A stretch of 64,000 nt of DNA, taken from contig NC_063157.1 in NCBI RefSeq assembly GCF_020921035.1, forward strand, positions 4,340,001 to 4,404,000, written 5' to 3'. This document shows, piece by piece, positions 49,705 through 64,000 of the stretch. This DNA is from Rhodamnia argentea (Eukaryota; Streptophyta; Magnoliopsida; Myrtales; Myrtaceae). Position numbers and translations under genes: made by a program. Numbering within the stretch: position 1 is the first letter of the stretch; each line of letters opens with the position of its first letter. Under the pieces are notes generated by a model, which was not told the origin of the DNA, ran no database searches, and worked only from the letters and a program-made list of their open reading frames with translations.

Positions 49705-49933
49705 TGTTAACACTCAAAAGTAAACAATTCAAGAATGAATTCTTTTTCTTATATTATGTATCTCTACCTTCAAGATTATAAACGCACATATATACATACC
49801 GACATGAACCAACCTAAAATCTTCTACAAATCACAATCTCCTACAAATCGGGAGATACATATATATATATATATAAATACTTTAAATAGAAAAACTCTCC
49901 TATTTAGGCCCTAATTGACAGCTCATATTAACA
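49705..49933 (-). repeat. 5' LTR of the Copia element
   Basis: This 229-bp copy is homologous to 44399-44641. The length difference is mainly in the CA/TA microsatellites. The primer-binding site lies directly beside it at about 49693-49704. Confidence 0.93.
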
Positions 49934-52556
49934 TTCCGTTGGGTCTACGTGTTACGTATTATGTCTTTCAGATTTAAAGGTTACATGTAAGAATGAAGTT
50001 GGGGTTTGATTCCATTGTATGTGCTCTTGATGTTTGAGTCGTGGGGAATCGAAATCTTCCTGGATTCAATTGAGAAAAGAAGGTAAGAAGCGATGGAGTG
50101 AATTAAGAGTTGTAATCGTAGCATGCTACATTTCATACATTGATTAAATATTCTCTAGATTTAGGTCATGCTTCCTAATCTATCCCGGACCTACACTTGT
50201 CATAACCGGACTGAACAAAAAATTATTGCTCTAAAAAAAATAATATAGTGTTTTTTTTTTTTGGTAAGGAAAAATACTAATATAGTGTTAATGAAATACC
50301 AAACCGTTAATTCCCATTCCATGGCTTAGGATGGGTGCTCACCAAATTGTTATTTTATGTGACATCTTTCTAATGGAGAAAAGGACACTATATGTGCCAT
50401 AGTTTTTGTATGACGCTCATTTTAGTACAAAATGCTACTAAGATTGTGAATGTTCACTGGATCTCACGTCACTTATTACGAACCTCACACCGATGATTCA
50501 TTGTGTAGTGAATGAACGAGCTAGGTTTTAAGTTTGTCATTACCCAACTAACTAGGACACAATGTCACGAATTCTTGGAGGCCATTTAATCTCGACAAAA
50601 GACCCATTTTCGTTATGTGTGGATGGTCAGATTTCATTGATTTAAAAGTATTTTATCAATGTTTTTCATAATGTTATTGAGATTTTTTTTTTCTCGGAGC
50701 ACGACTGTGGAAAATTGTTAGCTATGAATATGTTAGATATCCGTGACTTTCCAAGACTTGAACAAAAACGATCCAATTCAGTTTCTCCCCTTGAAATACC
50801 ATTCCACTACTAGCTTAGGAAAGTACTCTCAACCATACCTTCTTACACTTCAGTTCGCTCTAAGAAACTAACTCTCTATCTAAAATCGTGATTTAAATCG
50901 ACCACAGCGATGATGTCTCTTGAGTAATCTGAGCATATTAAAATTCAAAAGCACACTATAGAGAATGGGAAACAAAAAAAAGAGCTAATCATATGGAATG
51001 TAGGACCAGGCATACCTGATCATATCTGGAAATCGAACAGCTTCAGCAATGAAACGAAATAATTAAGGAAGCAAAAGCGAGGTGGAAGACATTTTATACA
51101 AAGCGGATGAGCAATCGAAGCATGTGGTTGTTTCTTGTTACTCGTTAACAGGAGGGGTGCGGTACAAAGTCAGGAGCTAATTAATACACGAGCCTCGACC
51201 CAAGTAAGCCCACGTAGCGCTCGGTGATTGAATCGGACAAAACCATTTATTAGCCGACCATAGCGACAAGCGACAAGAACCGGAAATAATCGTCTACAAA
51301 TGTCGAGAGCGGATAAAGCAAGCCAGCTTGCTTGATATGCGTTAAAGTATTCGCAAAGCTTATACGTGGGTTCATATACCTTTTATATGCACGGGATCTT
51401 CTTTCGGCTTTAACTTTTGAATCAAATTTTCCTACAATGATCACTAAAAATTCAGTATCAATCGTATTGCGTCTATGAATCACGATGGTTTGAGCATGCC
51501 ACGATCAAACTAATTTGATTTAACCCATTACGGGTCGATTTGGCCTCTCTCTCTCTCTCTTCCGCTGAGCTGCATATGTGCTTATTTTCATTATTCTTTC
51601 TGTTTCATTCCCATGGGTCCTCACCAATTTGATTTTGACTCCTATGTCAATGCAACCAAAATGGCCTTTGTAAATGGGTAGAGGGTAATCCGTTTCGACT
51701 CGCAGCTCCATATAGAAAGAAGAGGAATCCAGACAACAATGGGAATAAACGATCGAAGGGACAAGAAAGAACAGCAAGAGAAGCACGTTGATATAGAGAT
51801 TATTGCTAAAGAGAAGGGCCACGCAACAGACGAGCAAAGAGAGAGCTATAAAGGGCGATGTCACCGGAAGACAAAACTGGCGCACAGCATTCTCACGAGT
51901 AAACCGACCAAAGAGGAGGGCATCGATAGTTCTGTGATGAAATTGTTCCTTTTGGGCCACAGAATTAGATCTCGACAGCTAATTGAGAACTGCATTACGA
52001 CACTTTGTACGGAAATGACAATAAATCGAACGTTATTACCACTTGTTACGACTTGGGATATGTTCCTGAGGGCCCATAAAAGTACCCACTTGTCGCAGAC
52101 TCTCAATCAAATGTATAGGAGATGACGGTGAATCCTCTAATTTTGCGGGGGAAGTGCCCACATTATGGTTAGATGCCGAGAAATTTTACCATGGGATAAG
52201 ATGTAAGTAGGTTCTCTTACCTCTAATTAGCAATCAAAAATGGAATTTTGATCTTATGACAATGATGCGTCAGCACTCAAATTATTCAGTAAAGGGAGAA
52301 GCAAGGAAGACGATGCGAACCAGTCCACATCGTGTTCATCTTGGCGTACAAAAGAGGGTACACTAAACATAAGCAAAGTGCTAGTCACGTTACAACATGC
52401 GTAGGTAAAGTGTCGCTGCTGGCTTGAACTACAATAAATCTACGAAAAGAATGGTCATCCCAGAACCTTTACATCTCGCAGCCCGTTGACTTCCGTCATT
52501 TTTTTTGTTCTCTTTTGATGCACTGACCTCTTTTATTCCTTAGTGGGCGGCCATTA

Positions 52557-52600
<44 letters not shown>

Positions 52601-53019
52601 TCCATCAGAAAAGCTCATCAAATTCTACTAGTGGCTAACAAAAGAGAAGAACATGAGAGGAGCACAGACATATGCAAGCCTTGCCAAGGAGTGTTCCAAG
52701 GGAGATATACATAACTGCCCGTGAAAGACAGGTTTTTTTTTTCGGTTCCTAAGTGGAGTCTCATAATAGATAAAGCAAAATCAGAAATGGCGTTAAGAAA
52801 AGAGTGGATAACACAATGATGATGATTGTAATTAGAGATCATGACATCAATAAAAGGGTACCCAATAGCACCAGATGCTCTGAGGACTGAGTTTTTGTTA
52901 GTCGAGACGAGGAATGGCCCACAACAAAAGCAGCTGCTTACCAGTAGAACGAACAAAGAACGAAAGGAGATACAGGCAGGTTGGAAAAGTTGTTACAATC
53001 TCTTTACACCTAGTCTCGA
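49934..53019. other. Intergenic region between the Copia element and the ROP gene
   Basis: The stretch is AT-rich. Overlapping open frames of 128 and 146 codons on opposite strands at 51520-52125 have no recognisable domains. A TG/AG compound microsatellite lies at 52557-52600. The part next to 53019 is probably the 3' UTR of the ROP gene. Confidence 0.45.
52557..52600. repeat. Compound TG/AG microsatellite
   Basis: Ten TG units (52557-52576) run directly into twelve AG units (52577-52600), giving 44 bases of perfect dinucleotide repeat. Confidence 0.97.
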
Positions 53020-55355
<2,336 letters not shown>

Positions 55356-55362
55356 TTACAAT

Positions 55363-55395
<33 letters not shown>
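55363..55395 (-). repeat. (GGC)11 trinucleotide repeat in the ROP leader
   Basis: Eleven perfect GCC units on the plus strand read as GGC in the ROP transcript, about 60-95 bases before the start codon. They are probably in the 5' UTR. Confidence 0.9.
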
Positions 55396-56705
55396 TGCTA
55401 GCCCCAGGGATTCAACCGCGCATCTGACACATCGCGAGCACAAATCCGGAGAACGCAAAGGCACCAGATCTCAGAAGAAAGACAAAAGAAACCTAGAAAG
55501 ACCGAAACTCAAACCCTAGGGGAAAAAAAAAAAAGAAAGGAAAAACCAGAAACGCGACGGGGAGCAGAATCGGGGACGAGAGAATGTGGCGGAGCGATAC
55601 GGCGAGGGATCTAAGCAAGAAGCGATGGGAATGCGGATCGAGGCAGGGGATGCAGATCGAGCAAGAGAGAGAGAGAGAAAGAGAGAGTACCATTTCTGAA
55701 GCCGGAAATTAGTGCCGTTGAAGCGTTCCTGGAGCGAACCGATCTTCGCCAACGAAACCAAACCTCCTCTTCTTTTTAATGCCCAGATATCCAAAATTTC
55801 GCTATTTATCTTCGTGATTTTCCCCCCCGATCTATTTTGATTTATTCGATTTTGACCCTCGTTTTCTTAATTGGGGTTCGAATTTTTTGAATTTGAGCTG
55901 TCCTTTCCTCTATTTCGATCGAGGACTTCGGATTAAAACGCATTTTGAATCGAACGTTAAGCCCGGCGTCCAGCTCAGCCCGCGGCCGAGAATAGGCAGT
56001 TGCGCTTTTTTCTTTTTCTTTTTTTTGGAACGAGTCTGTGTCATGCCGTGGCGAGGCAGTCATTTTCAGTTCTTTTTTCCCTTTTTTTTTTTCTTCTTTG
56101 AGATTTCATAATTCACCTCGGGAAGAATATACCGGAAAATTCAATAATTTTGCGTGTGGCGAGCAATTTTACCGGGCCGCGACGCCATGGTCGAATAGAA
56201 ATTGAATATTTCGACGGAATCCGAGACTTGTAAGTTGGGTTTTTCGGTCTCAAAATCTATCTATTCTAAAACCGATCTATGTCATGTAGCATGTGACGAT
56301 GGCGTTAAAAAAATGCGGGTAACAATGTTTCAAATTGAGTATAATTTTCAATTTACAGCATTGGTTTTTTTTTTTTTTTGAAGAAGTTGAAAGTAAGCCA
56401 ATTACATATATATATTGACAAGAAGTGAGTTTAGGACAAAATGGGTCGGGCTTGAGCTATCCGGATCCGATATTGTCGTATGCAATCCATCACCATCTCT
56501 TGATTCTATGGTTTCAGGCCCATGAAAATTGTGGTTCAACCCGATCCGCCCACCCAACAATCACCATCTTTTGGGTAATTTGATCCATTAATGGTGGATT
56601 TAAATCGTAAATTTTTATGAATACACATCACAACTTAAGACTGGCTAGATCTCTTTCCCTATAATTTGTGATGTAGAGGGCACGTGATTGTTATACATGG
56701 AAAAA

Positions 56706-57060
56706 CGACATAAATGATTCCTAAATTTTAGATTAATGTGCATAAATCATTAATTTGTTCAACGCAATCTTTGAAAAATTCACGTATAACCTTTTTGTTA
56801 TCCACTGCTCAAGCTTAACTGATTGGAAGTCATATTGGCAGATTCCATTCATTTCAATAAGCGAAAGACAAATACAGAACATTTTCATATAAGTCATATT
56901 AGCGGATTCCATTAACTTCAATTAACAAAAGATAGACACAGAACATTTTCATGTATGCTAGAAATTAGATTGAACATTCACTAATAGTTCATCGATCACA
57001 TTAAACAAATTTAAATATCCAGAATGATATTACATATTAGGCTAAAATTGAAAAAACATT
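56706..57060. repeat. AT-rich foldback with an internal 65-bp tandem pair
   Basis: The left arm (TTTTAGATTAATGTGCATAA, TTGTTCAACGCAATC) and right arm (ATTACATATTAGGCTAAAAT) are complementary in type. The middle has two units beginning TCATATTGGCAGATTCC and TCATATTAGCGGATTCC, each ending ACAGAACATTTTCAT. Confidence 0.6.
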
Positions 57061-57472
57061 AATGTCATTTATCCTTTTATCATTTAACAACCAATAGAGG
57101 ATTTAAGCTTTGCTCACCGATTAACATAAAAGTTTTTGTCACGTGCAACACACGTGAATTAATTAAATCGGGATTTTGCCCTTCTGAAGGAGATCAACAA
57201 GTCATCGATGGATTCAATCAAGCAACAGGAACAGAGCCCAGCGAGAGACATCAATATCTTTATTCCTTTTGTTTTTTTTTGTTGACGATCCCCCGTCTGT
57301 CTGAAGTAAAACCTTCACGATAAACAAGATATCACCAATTGGATCTAGGTTGACAGATTGAAGGTGTCAACAATTGCAACACTGGCTTTACCACACCACA
57401 TAAGCTACACATACATCTGCTGACAAAAGAATTGCACATATCTCTGAACGAAAGCTCCCCTGCATCTGTTTC

Positions 57473-60163
57473 TCAAGACTTGGCGAATGCACGGAGCGTC
57501 TCATCGAGGGCCTTCCTATCGTAATCACCTGTGAAGACGCAGTTACCAAGAGGCCCTTTTAGAAGGATGAGTCTTAGCAGCCCGTCGGCTACCTTCTTGT
57601 CGACCTGCAGTTCCAAAACGCGTATCAACACCCATAAGACGAGATGAATTTTCAAACTCAAAGGATCATATGGATGAAGCTCTCTTACCGCCATGACAGA
57701 CTTAAACATCTCCACAGTCATGGTTTCAGGAGGGAGAATCGGCAATTTGGCCTGCTTTAGAATCTTGTCAACTCGGGTCACAATCGATTCATCGATCCAA
57801 CCGAGCCGGTAGGACATATCAACGGCCATAACCTGAAATTCAGCGACATCATTTAGCATTAAAGGGGAACACAGGTCAAGAAACTTTTGTAAAAACAAGG
57901 GAAGGAAAAATATAGAAACCATACAATGCCTGCCGCAACTGCTTCTCCATGCAGCCATTGACCGTACCCGAAACCAGTCTCAATAGCCTGAAATAACAGA
58001 AGTACATAACAAATTGTAAACCAAAAAGGATGGACATAAAAGAATAACACATACCTGTTGGTAAATGAGAGAAGCCATATGATACTATAGTCCTAAACAA
58101 GTCTTTTATTAGGGACATACGACTTTATGGAACCATTTAAATTCACCTCCAGTATATCTTCGGTTAGGGTTAGCTACAGTTTTCAGCATGAGTCTCTGAT
58201 CTGGTATAAAGATAAGAAAGCAAATGTAGAGAGGCTTTTCTGAAAGTCAGTCTAGATGCTTTGCTAATTACAATTTGGATATGAGACCCTAGGTGAGCAG
58301 ATGATTAAATATGCATTTTTGCTGCAAATTGCATCAAGAAAATGCTGCAAGAAGAGCTCGTTAATTAACAGATGCAGCAGGACCACACTCCTTTTGTGAG
58401 GTTCCTAAAGCACTAACACGTGTCATTCCATAACAGTCTTACATGATTATGCTTACCCCTCCACGTCTTGTTAGAGAAATGAGTATACTATATGCCTCGG
58501 TAAAAATCCCAAACTTCATACTCACAACAAAACCCCAAATGGATATGCCAAGGTCAAGAAAATGTATTGACAAGCTGTAAAACCAAATGCCAATTGCTTA
58601 GGCATGAAACTTACATGGCCAAACGTGTGTCCCAAGTTCAATGTTGCCCTCAATCCACTTTCCTTTTCGTCTAAGGACACAACCTCAGCCTTATTTTCAC
58701 AGGAACGCTTTATAGCATATGCTAGTGCCAATGGATCCCTGTGATGAACCAACTTATCAACTTTAGCACAAGAACAGCAAAGGATCCCAGCAAATGAAAG
58801 TATTACCTGGCCATTAAGGCATGCATATTCTTTTCCTGCCACTCGAAAAATTCAGCGTCCCTTATAAGCCCATACTTAATAACCTCAGCAAGGCCTGATG
58901 CTAATTCCCTATCTGGCAAGGTGGTCAGAGTGTCAGTGTCTATAAGCACACACTGTGGTTGGTAGAACGCACCAATCAAATTTTTCCCGAGGCGGTGATT
59001 GATGCCAGTCTTCCCCCCAACAGAAGAATCCACCTGGGGCAGAAATAAAACAAGGACGATCCATCAACGTGGCAGCACAAGAGACAAGGAATAAAGAGCC
59101 AAGTTGATGATAAAGAATTCAGTAGTTCTCAGTGATGAGAGACCTGAGCCATAACCGTCGTGGGAATCTGAATGAAGTTAACACCACGGAGGAACGAAGC
59201 GGCAGCATACCCACACAAGTCGCCGATCACACCACCACCAAGGGCGATAAATGTGCATCGGCGGTCCAATCGCGACTCAATTGCCTTGTCAAAAACTTTC
59301 ATCAGGGTGTCCTGATCAAAACAACCTCCCACGTCACTCAGAAGCCCGTTCCACCAGGCGATTAAGTAATTGAAACCCTGGACAGAAATCTCTAGAGACT
59401 TACCATGTCCTTGTACTTCTCACCATCTGGTAAGATCACATGATCGACAGAAACATTCGGGTTTCCCTTGGTTAAAGCGTCAACAACTTTATCCAAGTAA
59501 ATTGGCGCCACGGTTTCGTTAGTCACCACAAGAACCCTTTTTCCATGAACATGCCTGGTACAAAGCAAGCACAAATACAATTTTTACCGAAGGGATCTGA
59601 AAGCAACTCTAGAGCTAAGCAGCCAATTGAAGTTCAGGGACACTCATGTAAATTCAATTCAATCCAATCCTGGACCATGTTATTCAATCAGATCAGGCTC
59701 CATTGGATAGACCTCACAATTAAAACATCGTAATCAAGCTCCCTCCGAAGATTCTCCCATCAATCGAACTCATATAACACGAGATTAAAAGCACGCATTC
59801 CAACAGGATAGAAGATGACCTCTGCAAGAGCTCGGGCTGGTCCAGGAGTCCGGACCCGATGTAAATCGGGTAGCTCCGGTTGCCCAGGTCGACCTCGACG
59901 ATGGTGGGAGCCTTGGAGCTGGCCTCGCTCGCGGACTTGTCCATGACCTGAGCCGCGCCCGCGCGGACTCTGAACCTCACGGCGCCCGCGCCCGCGCCCG
60001 AGCTCGCGCTCACGGAGCACGCGCCGCCGCTCCGCCTCAACCGAACGCCGCCCGCGGAGGAGCAGAACGAAAGCGTCTCCGGCCGGACGAACGCGTCGGC
60101 GGAGGCGTTGGCGGCGGGCTTCGGAGAGACGGTGAGCCTGAAGGCGTTCGCCGTGGAGGCCAT
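57473..60163 (-). CDS. DHQS: 3-dehydroquinate synthase, plastid
   Basis: The exons are 59820-60163, 59404-59554, 59144-59311, 58807-59033, 58615-58738, 57925-57987, 57689-57832 and 57473-57604, giving 450 residues with all phases closing. The enzyme turns DAHP into 3-dehydroquinate, the second step of the shikimate pathway to aromatic amino acids, using NAD+ and a divalent metal. The Ser/Ala/Arg-rich first 75 residues form a chloroplast transit peptide. The mature part has [15 protein letters not shown], the NAD-binding [40 protein letters not shown], and metal ligands in [14 protein letters not shown] (Glu), [12 protein letters not shown] (His) and [13 protein letters not shown] (His). Length and motif order match plant DHQS. 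Exon 1 is much more GC-rich than the rest. It lies head to tail with the ROP gene, with 2.2 kb between them. Confidence 0.97.
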
Positions 60164-60454
60164 GGGCTATGGATCAGGTCGGGCAGTGGGAGAGAGAGAG
60201 AGAGAGAGATTGTGTGTGTGGTTTGGTGAGAGGAAGGGACATTGATGTGCATGCTTGGTGTGTGGGGAAGAAGAAGCAGAGGAGGTGAGGTGGTGTGGTG
60301 GATATGGGGGGTTAGGTGGGGGAGGGACTCTTCATTTTGGAAATCTTGTTGGGAACTAATCAAATGCTCTTTCTTTTATTATTATTTACCTGCGACTGAT
60401 ATATTTTTTGGCAAAAGAAAAAAGAAATATATTTGAGGAATATATTCACTAAAA

Positions 60455-61015
60455 ATCCTATAACTTGTCACAAAGTGTAATTGAGTTCTAAAATTTTAAA
60501 AAAATTACAATCAAGTCTTAAAAATTGTTAAATTGGTGCAATCAAGCATTTCCATTAACTTCATTCAATTTGACTTGGGACTGGTGAACCTCGCCCGATG
60601 CGGACCTCACCTAGCTCTAAGAATCAGCCCATGGCTGTGGTTCGTCGGGTCTTTTCCCACTATAGCTGGCCCTTCTCGACAATGGTGGGGCGGCGGCGGC
60701 GGAAAGGGCTTTGCATCCCTCGCAGATGGTTCTAACATTGGTTTTTTTTTTTAAATTTAAAGTTTACCTTATTTTTAAATCAATTTAAATAAAAAATTAT
60801 ATTAAAAATCCTATTTGGATCAAAACGATGTCGTTTTAATCACATTATCGTGACGTAAGAGAGAGAAAATATTTAAAAAACCACGTTAGAATTTTTCATT
60901 AGTCAAATTGGACGGAGTTAACGGAAGGGCTTGATTGCATCAATTTGATAAGTTTTAGGTGTCGATTGCAGTTTTTTGCAAGTTTTAGGAGTCAATTGTA
61001 CTTTCATGATAATTT
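60455..61015. repeat. Foldback element with long inverted arms
   Basis: The left arm at 60467-60575 includes GTGCAATCAAGCATTTCCAT and TTCATTCAATTTGACT. The right arm at 60895-61015 includes AGTCAAATTGGACGGAGTTA and GGGCTTGATTGCATCAATTT, which are close complements. The centre holds a GC-rich patch (60600-60730). There is no coding capacity. Confidence 0.7.
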
Positions 61016-61553
61016 CTAGAACTTCTAGTAGACATATCTCAAATATTTACGGAGCTTCAAATGCTAACTCGCTCAAAGCTAATTAATAGGAAAATTTCAA
61101 ATAATGGCTTGGAACGCTCTTATTATTTAAAAGAAATCAAGGACATTTTTGTCATTTACCTTTTTTTTTAATTTTTTTTTTTAGTTTTTTTTCTTTGTTG
61201 CCGTCGGCGAGACAACCCTTGCCTAGGTGAGGCCGTCCCTCAAGGCCGTCCCTCAAGGCCGTCGAGGGTGGCCTCACCTAGCCCTTTCATGACAATTTCT
61301 AGAACTTCTAGTAGACATATCTCAAATATTTATGGAGCTTCACATGCTAACTCGCTCAAAGCTAATTAATGGGAAAATTTCAAATAATGACTTGAAGCGC
61401 CCTTATTATTTAAAAGAAATCAAGGGCATGTTTGTCATTTATCTTTTTTTTTGAATTTTTTTTAGTTTTTTTTCTTTGTTGCGGTCGGCGAGGCGACCCT
61501 TGCCTAGGTGAGGTTGTCCCTCAAGGCCGTCGAGGGTGGCCTCACCTAGCCCT
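61001..61553. repeat. Tandem duplication with a 283-bp offset
   Basis: CTTTCATGATAATTTCTAGA at 61001 recurs at 61284 (one change), and both copies continue through CTAACTCGCTCAAAGCTAAT and a T-rich tract to GTCGAGGGTGGCCTCACCTA. A GGCCGTCCCTCAA unit is further duplicated inside copy 1. Confidence 0.9.
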
Positions 61554-61841
61554 TGCTGATGGCTGGCCATTGCCTGGACTAGCCACCGACGAAAAAGAAG
61601 GGGGAAAAACAAATAAAAAAGGAAAAAATAAAATAAAAAAACAAGATTTACTTCCGATCCTTATTTGAGAAAATGATGGCATTTCGTGTCATTATTTGAA
61701 ATTTTCCCAGGTTACAATGCGGCTAAATGCAATTTGACTATTTAATTCGATTTGGTTTACTCATAAGATCCATTTTTTTTTTTGTCGAAAGAAAGACGTG
61801 GATCCACTTGATTTGGCAATTTTGATGGGTTTTGTGGCCAC

Positions 61842-62080
61842 TAGGGGTGAAGAATTGGGCTGATTCAATTCGGGAATTGAAACGGACCAGCCTTACTAAT
61901 AGGGTCCAAAGCTAGTTCACATGAGGACTGGTTCGGTTCTCAAATTACAAAAAAAAAAAAAGGGAACAAGTCATGGTCGGTTTGGCGGCCTTTTCGAGAC
62001 TAAGAACCGATTTTTAGCCCGATTCTCTAATTGAACCGGTTTTGAACCAATTCAAAACCAAGTCCTACAAGCCTCTTAAT
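61842..62080. mobile_element. Remnant of a TAGGGGTG-type hAT-like element
   Basis: It starts with TAGGGGTGAAGAATTGGGCT, the same terminus type as the element at 20025-20414, and continues with opposed GGTTCGGTTCTC / GAACCGG phrases. The right terminus is not found, so the copy is incomplete or eroded. Confidence 0.4.
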
Positions 62081-64000
62081 GGAGAATTTTTTCAAAAGAC
62101 AACGGGATTGAGATTCCCATATGAGCGAATCACTATGATGTCCTAACGGGGAACTTTCCTCAAAATAATACAAATGACAGAGCAATTTAATAGAAAAATG
62201 AAAAAAAGAAGAAAGATAAGTCGATTCGTAAGTCGACCCTGGAATCTCGAGCCGACCAGCTTCAAATACTGAGAACCAAATATGACAGGTAGGTTTTTAG
62301 GTTTGAAATTTGGACTGTAAGAACCATAATAGCCATGTAAAAATTTTTTTTTTTTTTAGGGGGTCGGACAATAGCCATGTAATTTGTCGGTGATTGTTTA
62401 GTCCAAATATAAGACAATGCCAATTTAAATAGCGTCAATCCAAATCTTGATTTGAGCACGTGCTTACCGGCGTTCGAGGATCCTCTCTCCTCTCCATGTT
62501 TGAAGGTTCGATAATAACCATAAAATCTTGAATCCGATTGTCCGGGGAAGACCCGTTCACCCTGAAGTCAACCCATTTTGTGGTCGCAATGGGCAAAACC
62601 CAGCCTATCTGATGGACCGATACCGATATCTCAACCGTCGACATAGCGAACCTCCTTTTTTTTTTTTTTTAAGGTACAAAATCAGTACCCATTGTTCGAA
62701 TTGGTAAATTTAAACTAGATATGTTACGGCAAACATATTTCGACTTTTATTTAATTTTAAAAGCCGGAAACTTTCGTAAGTATAATTGAAGTGCAAACCG
62801 CAAGTCATTGCCAAAACATACGCATGACCTTGTCTAAGTTAGGGTGGCGACCACATTTTTTGACCTTTTCCCACAAGGTAAATCTTAGGACTTTCTAATC
62901 AAAGACACAACAAAGACTAAGATGCTCCACACTTCCTCGGTAACTCTAGCCAAGATGTCCACGAACCTCTCAAAAGAAAGTGTCTCTCCACCTCCGCATG
63001 GAGCTCATAGTAAGGTGTGTTGTAGTAGCTGTCCAGCTTCTCTTCCTCCATCAGTCCCCGCTTTTTTTTTTTTTTTTTCCGAACGATTTTCTCTTTCAGC
63101 AACGATTTCCCTGTAAACTGATTAACGTGTATCTTTAGACCCTGCGAAAGGGTTAAATGTTCGCTAGCCTGCTAACTCCATTCGACTTGCATTATTGGAT
63201 GATGCCGATCCGATGACTAATCATCTGATCGGAGAGCTACAAGGTAGCCTAGCTTTAGGAGACTGCTAGCTTTCGTGATTCCGAAGCATCCGTTAGTCGA
63301 ATGGTGACACTTCCAGCTACTTAGAGATCACTAGAGAAAGTTCAAAGTCAACAAATTGCAAAGTTCACAGGTTCCTTGTTTCAATTCAAGTAGCCAAGTG
63401 ACAGGTTTTGCAAAATGTGAAACTTATACTCCAACACACTAACGAAGTGCATCAGCAGTGTTGTGCCTTCGGCTTAAGTCAGTCAAGGAAAAGGGAAGCT
63501 TTTCACATCAGCTACATTATATGGATAGGAATGCAAAGTAACTGAGCTACGAGCATTCAGGAAAAGACAGATTTGAAATCAGGAGAAAAGGTTGAAGTCA
63601 AGCCATAGCCCGACGGAAGATGAGAAAAACCTGTTAACATGATTATAACTCTGGAATGAGACATGATGACCAGAGATCGTTTGAGATTCCATGGGAACAG
63701 GGGTGAGCCTAAGAAGACATTCGAAGACAGCATAAAGATGACCTCAAATCTATCCTTTACCGCTACTATGTTTAGCAAGGGCCATGCGGTTGGTTCCACT
63801 CAGTGAAAAGGCTTCGACTATAGTTGCTGTTGTAATTTGTTTCCTAAACTGTTCTCGACAAACATGTGTCCCGTTCTAGGCATAACACCGTGACGTCAGG
63901 TTCAAACCATTGAACTAACCCTCTCGGAGATGACAGGAACCTGGGACTAGAAGCAGAAAGAAGAGACAAGATGGATAAAGAAGCAAAAGAAAAAAGCATT

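Larger units (their letters stand above)
44399..49933 (-). mobile_element. Ty1/Copia LTR retrotransposon, decayed
   Basis: The element is about 5.5 kb, read on the minus strand. LTRs at both ends start TGTTAACACTC and end in AACA, and they are flanked by TTCTG and TTCCG (4 of 5 bases match) as the target duplication. Inside the 5' LTR is a primer-binding site TGGTATCAGAGC, complementary to initiator tRNA-Met. A purine tract GAGGGAAAG precedes the 3' LTR. Parts in order are gag with a zinc knuckle (about 48600-49680), protease (about 48280-48400), integrase (about 46900-48100), reverse transcriptase (about 45150-46100) and RNase H (about 44650-45100). This order defines Copia. The coding region is broken in roughly eight places and also carries a nested hAT-like insertion. 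LTRs differ by roughly 4 percent by eye outside microsatellites, suggesting an insertion of the order of one to a few million years ago. Confidence 0.95.
60164..64000. other. Repeat-rich right end without a recognised gene
   Basis: The DHQS promoter (GA tract at about 60190-60209) is followed by a foldback element (60455-61015), a tandem duplication (61001-61553) and a hAT-like remnant (61842-62080). Open frames of 61-80 codons at 62435-62644, 62917-63102 and 63557-63799 on the minus strand match no family I know. The segment 63120-63520 has a less AT-rich, exon-like look but contains stops in all frames read. Confidence 0.4.

Noticed and set aside
51520-52125. Opposed frames of 146 (minus) and 128 (plus) codons
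   Set aside because: They overlap each other, have no recognisable domain, and neither shows exon-like borders.
63120-63799. Possible exon of a gene at the right edge, perhaps a leucine-rich repeat gene
   Set aside because: A vague resemblance in spacing of Leu codons could not be sustained, and all frames read contain stops.

Overview
This is a nuclear segment of a flowering plant, most likely a eudicot. Its genes have many introns with GT-AG borders and clear plant-only families (FD-type bZIP, PLS-type PPR, ROP GTPase, MCA calcium protein). They sit in AT-rich spacers filled with foldback and hAT-like repeats and one Copia retrotransposon. Nothing in the bases fixes the species.

Layout. 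1-90 is the last exon of an unidentified gene. 5446-6753 (+) is an FD/FDP-like bZIP gene. 9460-9531 (+) is tRNA-Glu(UUC). 9875-10318 (-) is a RING-H2 protein. 11785-12634 (-) is a three-exon preY/Trm112-like protein. 13736-15457 (+) is an intronless PPR protein. 16152-18340 (-) is SKP1. 21584-25941 (-) is a seven-exon MCA protein of 421 residues. 25942-36200 is a gene-poor, repeat-rich stretch with foldback elements, a 1.4-kb hAT-like element, a duplicated 0.4-kb unit and four copies of a 184-bp repeat. 36926-38622 (+) is an FBS4-like F-box protein. 39935-42498 (-) is a five-exon GDSL esterase. 44399-49933 (-) is a decayed Ty1/Copia element with both LTRs and a small hAT-like element inside it. 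53020-55301 (-) is a seven-exon ROP GTPase. 57473-60163 (-) is an eight-exon plastid 3-dehydroquinate synthase. 60164-64000 holds repeats and no gene I can recognise.

How the genes relate. The FD, MCA, F-box and ROP genes lie in the same order as their Arabidopsis chromosome 4 counterparts (FD At4g35900, MCA1 At4g35920, FBS4 At4g35930, ROP5/RAC6 At4g35950, from memory). The block therefore looks like an old conserved segment, although other genes have been added between its members. SKP1 and the FBS4-like F-box protein belong to the same class of SCF ubiquitin ligase, and the RING-H2 protein is a second ubiquitin-pathway gene. There is no operon logic here.

The most notable single observation is in the FD-like gene. 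The frame-preserving splice donor after the bZIP basic region reads GA instead of GT, so the allele may not make a full leucine zipper. I did not find a new multi-gene system. The rest of the interest is in repeats, a partial exon duplication inside the SKP1 intron, and a GGC repeat in the ROP leader. Splice sites were placed by hand from family knowledge plus reading-frame phase, and all exon sets given here close in frame.
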